DNA of 26,075 nt from assembly GCA_934169535.1 (NCBI GenBank), contig CAKPOC010000006.1, positions 1 through 26,075 on the forward strand, given 5' to 3'. Positions within the stretch are counted from its first letter, which is position 1; the number at the start of each line of letters is the position of its first letter. Below are positions 24,592 through 26,075 of the stretch, in pieces. The stretch comes from an uncultured Clostridia bacterium. GTDB lineage: Bacteria; Bacillota; Clostridia; TANB77; CAG-508. The translations under genes and the position numbers were made by a program. Under the pieces are notes generated by a model. It did no database searches. It saw nothing but the letters and a program-made list of their open reading frames with translations, and was not told the DNA's origin.

Positions 24592-25821
24592 ATAAAGAAG
24601 TATTTAAAAATTATTTTTATAAGTCTGCTTCTAATTTCATATATGTATATATGTGCAATAATAGCAGTGCCAGAAAATGTAGTATTATTTGAAAAACAAA
24701 ACTTAAATTTAAAAACTTTAGCAGGATTAAACATTACTGAAAACGAAAAAAATTTTACAAAGCAAGTTTCAACAAATTTTGGAAATAAAGTGGATGAAAA
24801 TTTGTCAAATAAAAAACTTAGTTTAAAATTATTTAACACAATTGATATAAAAGAAATAAATGTTGATATAGTAAAAGAAACAAGTGTAATTCCACTAGGA
24901 AATGCAATAGGCATGAAGTTATATACAAAAGGCGTTTTAGTGGTAGGAATGTCGCAAATAAATAATGAAAACGGAGAAAACATGAAACCATATGAAAATT
25001 CAGGGATAGAAGAGGGAGATACAATAATTTCAGTAAATGGAGAAAAAGTACAAAATACAGAAGAACTAGTTCAAAAAGTAAATAGTAGCAATGGTGAAAA
25101 TGTAAAAATAGAATATATGAAAAATAACGAAATAAAAGAAACTAGCATTAAACCGGTGAAGTCAGACAATATTTATAAAATAGGTCTATGGGTAAGAGAT
25201 ACTCAAGCAGGGGTAGGAACTGCGACGTTTTATGAACCCTCAACAAATAAATTTATGACCCTGGGACACGGAATAACTGATATAGATACAGGACAAGTTG
25301 TAAACATTTCTAATGGAAAATTAACCAAAGTAAATATACTTTCAATCATAAAAGGACAAAAAGGAAAACCGGGAGAAATTTTGGGCTCAATTGAAGAAAA
25401 CAGTGAAATTGGGGATATAGAAAAAAATACTACTTTTGGAGTATATGGAAATGTTACAAACAAATCAAAGATAAATATTGAAAGCTCTAAAGAAATGAAG
25501 GTCGCAAGTAGAGAAGAAATTAAAGAAGGTGAGGCAGAAATTTTATGTGAAATTAATAATGAAGGAGTAAAAAGTTATAAAATTGAAATAAAGAAAGTAT
25601 ATACTAATAATAATGCTAATAATAAAAGCATGCTAATAAAAATAATGGACGAAAAATTACTAAATGCTACTGGCGGAATTGTACAAGGAATGAGCGGAGC
25701 ACCAATTATTCAAAATAGAAAATTTATAGGGGCAGTGACTTGCGTTTTGGTAAATGACCCGCAAGAAGGATATGGAGTTTTTGGAGATATTTTAATAAAA
25801 AAGATGAGAGAAACAAATTAA
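24592..25821 (+). CDS. spoIVB: SpoIVB sporulation serine protease, apparent ATA start
   Basis: The signalling protease that leaves the forespore and triggers SpoIVFB to process pro-sigma-K in the mother cell. With the start at ATA 24592 it has 409 residues (about 425 in B. subtilis). In order: an N-terminal membrane anchor (KKYLKIIFISLLL... to residue about 27), a linker, a PDZ domain (about 105-190, with SGIEEGDTIISVNG), and the S55 peptidase domain. That domain has His226 in LGHGI, Asp353 and Ser368 in GMSGAPI, at spacings that match the B. subtilis catalytic residues as I recall them (His236, Asp363, Ser378). ATG 24643 would cut off two thirds of the anchor and has no ribosome site. An ATA start is very rare; a real near-cognate start, a disabling mutation or a base error are the options. 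The gene body is intact. Confidence 0.9.
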   Translation: MKKYLKIIFISLLLISYMYICAIIAVPENVVLFEKQNLNLKTLAGLNITENEKNFTKQVSTNFGNKVDENLSNKKLSLKLFNTIDIKEINVDIVKETSVIPLGNAIGMKLYTKGVLVVGMSQINNENGENMKPYENSGIEEGDTIISVNGEKVQNTEELVQKVNSSNGENVKIEYMKNNEIKETSIKPVKSDNIYKIGLWVRDTQAGVGTATFYEPSTNKFMTLGHGITDIDTGQVVNISNGKLTKVNILSIIKGQKGKPGEILGSIEENSEIGDIEKNTTFGVYGNVTNKSKINIESSKEMKVASREEIKEGEAEILCEINNEGVKSYKIEIKKVYTNNNANNKSMLIKIMDEKLLNATGGIVQGMSGAPIIQNRKFIGAVTCVLVNDPQEGYGVFGDILIKKMRETN

Positions 25822-25834
25822 AAAATGATGAAAT

Positions 25835-25882
25835 AAAAAGCAAGACAAAATGAGAAAAGATAGATTTTGTCTTGCTTTTTTT
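25835..25882 (+). terminator. Intrinsic terminator after spoIVB
   Basis: AAAAAGCAAGACAAAAT (25835-25851) pairs with ATTTTGTCTTGCTTTTT (25864-25880) around a 12-base loop, with T continuing to 25882. Confidence 0.92.
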
Positions 25883-25899
25883 ATGCTTTATGGTATAAT
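25872..25899 (+). promoter_or_regulatory. Candidate upstream promoter of tRNA-Val, overlapping the terminator
   Basis: TTGCTT (25872-25877) in the 3' arm of the spoIVB terminator, 16 bases, TATAAT (25894-25899) preceded by TGG (extended -10). Confidence 0.5.
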
Positions 25900-25954
25900 A
25901 GTGATTGTCAACAAAGAAAAAATTAAAAAGATTAAAAAAATTTCAAAAATAGTA

Positions 25955-25983
25955 TTGACAAAAATAACAATATCTAGTATACT
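25955..25983 (+). promoter_or_regulatory. Sigma-A promoter of tRNA-Val
   Basis: TTGACA (25955-25960), 17 bases, TATACT (25978-25983). It would start about 15 bases before the tRNA. Confidence 0.85.
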
Positions 25984-26004
25984 AACATAGTCGAAAGAAG
26001 AAAT

Positions 26005-26075
26005 GGTCGCTTAGCTCAGCTGGGAGAGCATCTGCCTTACAAGCAGGGGGTCATAGGTTCGAGCCCTATAGCGAC
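26005..26075 (+). tRNA. tRNA-Val (anticodon TAC), cut by the window edge
   Basis: 71 bases of a tRNA. The acceptor 5' strand is GGTCGCT, the D arm GCTCAGCTGGGAGAGC, the anticodon loop CTTACAA with TAC (reads GTA, Val), the variable loop GGGTC-like, and the T arm contains GGTTCGAGCCC. The acceptor 3' strand AGCGAC stops one base short of completion, so that base, the discriminator and CCA lie beyond the window. More tRNA genes may follow, as such genes often cluster. Confidence 0.93.

Noticed and set aside
25905..25961. Inverted repeat TTGTCAA / TTGACAA upstream of tRNA-Val
   Set aside because: Seven bases, far apart, and one copy is simply the -35 box; likely chance.

Overview
The window is low-GC DNA (about 30% by eye) from a Bacillota bacterium, most likely a clostridium-type endospore former. 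The evidence is the A+T-rich codon use, strong AGGAGG ribosome sites, sigma-A promoters of the TTGACA-N17-TATAAT kind, typical Firmicutes gene pairs (priA-def-fmt, radA-disA, mutS2, rqcP) and a SpoIVB sporulation protease. The genetic code looks standard (TAA, TAG and TGA are all used as stops). The species cannot be named from this sequence alone. I see no insertion sequence, phage gene, CRISPR array or rRNA; this is dense core chromosome.

Layout. 1-1591: the end of a CorA-type transporter, an unknown basic protein and a zinc-ribbon RNHCP protein, all rightward. A bidirectional hairpin at 1598-1648 separates them from a leftward U32-family peptidase (1652-4084). 4100-5375: a divergent small Cys/Gly-rich membrane protein, tRNA-Thr(CGT) and a DUF4097-like beta-repeat protein, with recognisable promoters and terminators. 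5469-9224: ftsY followed by a UPF0182 membrane protein. 9298-13422: a DUF5665 membrane protein, then priA-def-fmt. A 20-bp bidirectional hairpin (13421-13463) contains the stop codons of both fmt and the leftward mutS2 (13462-15810). 15849-23557: mutS2 and rqcP diverge from back-to-back promoters; rqcP heads a tight run rqcP-dnaE-rimO-radA-disA. 23570-26075: a membrane-anchored cyclophilin, spoIVB and a tRNA-Val(TAC) cut by the window edge.

How the genes fit together. Translation and nascent-chain handling dominate: def and fmt act on the initiator formyl-methionine, ftsY delivers membrane proteins, rimO modifies ribosomal protein S12, and MutS2 with RqcP are the ribosome-splitting and nascent-chain-tailing factors of the Bacillus-type ribosome quality control route. 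DNA replication and repair form the second theme (priA, dnaE, radA, disA), with DisA linking DNA state to c-di-AMP.

Most notable observations: spoIVB has a perfect ribosome site but no ATG, GTG or TTG at the right distance, so it appears to start at ATA; mutS2 and rqcP share a divergent promoter region; the MutS2 Smr domain has lost its usual LDLRG motif; a terminator-like hairpin overlaps the ribosome site and TTG start of the DUF5665 gene; and a small Cys/Gly-rich membrane protein sits behind a sequence resembling a sigma-K promoter. No clearly new multi-gene system was found; the leads are regulatory and functional.
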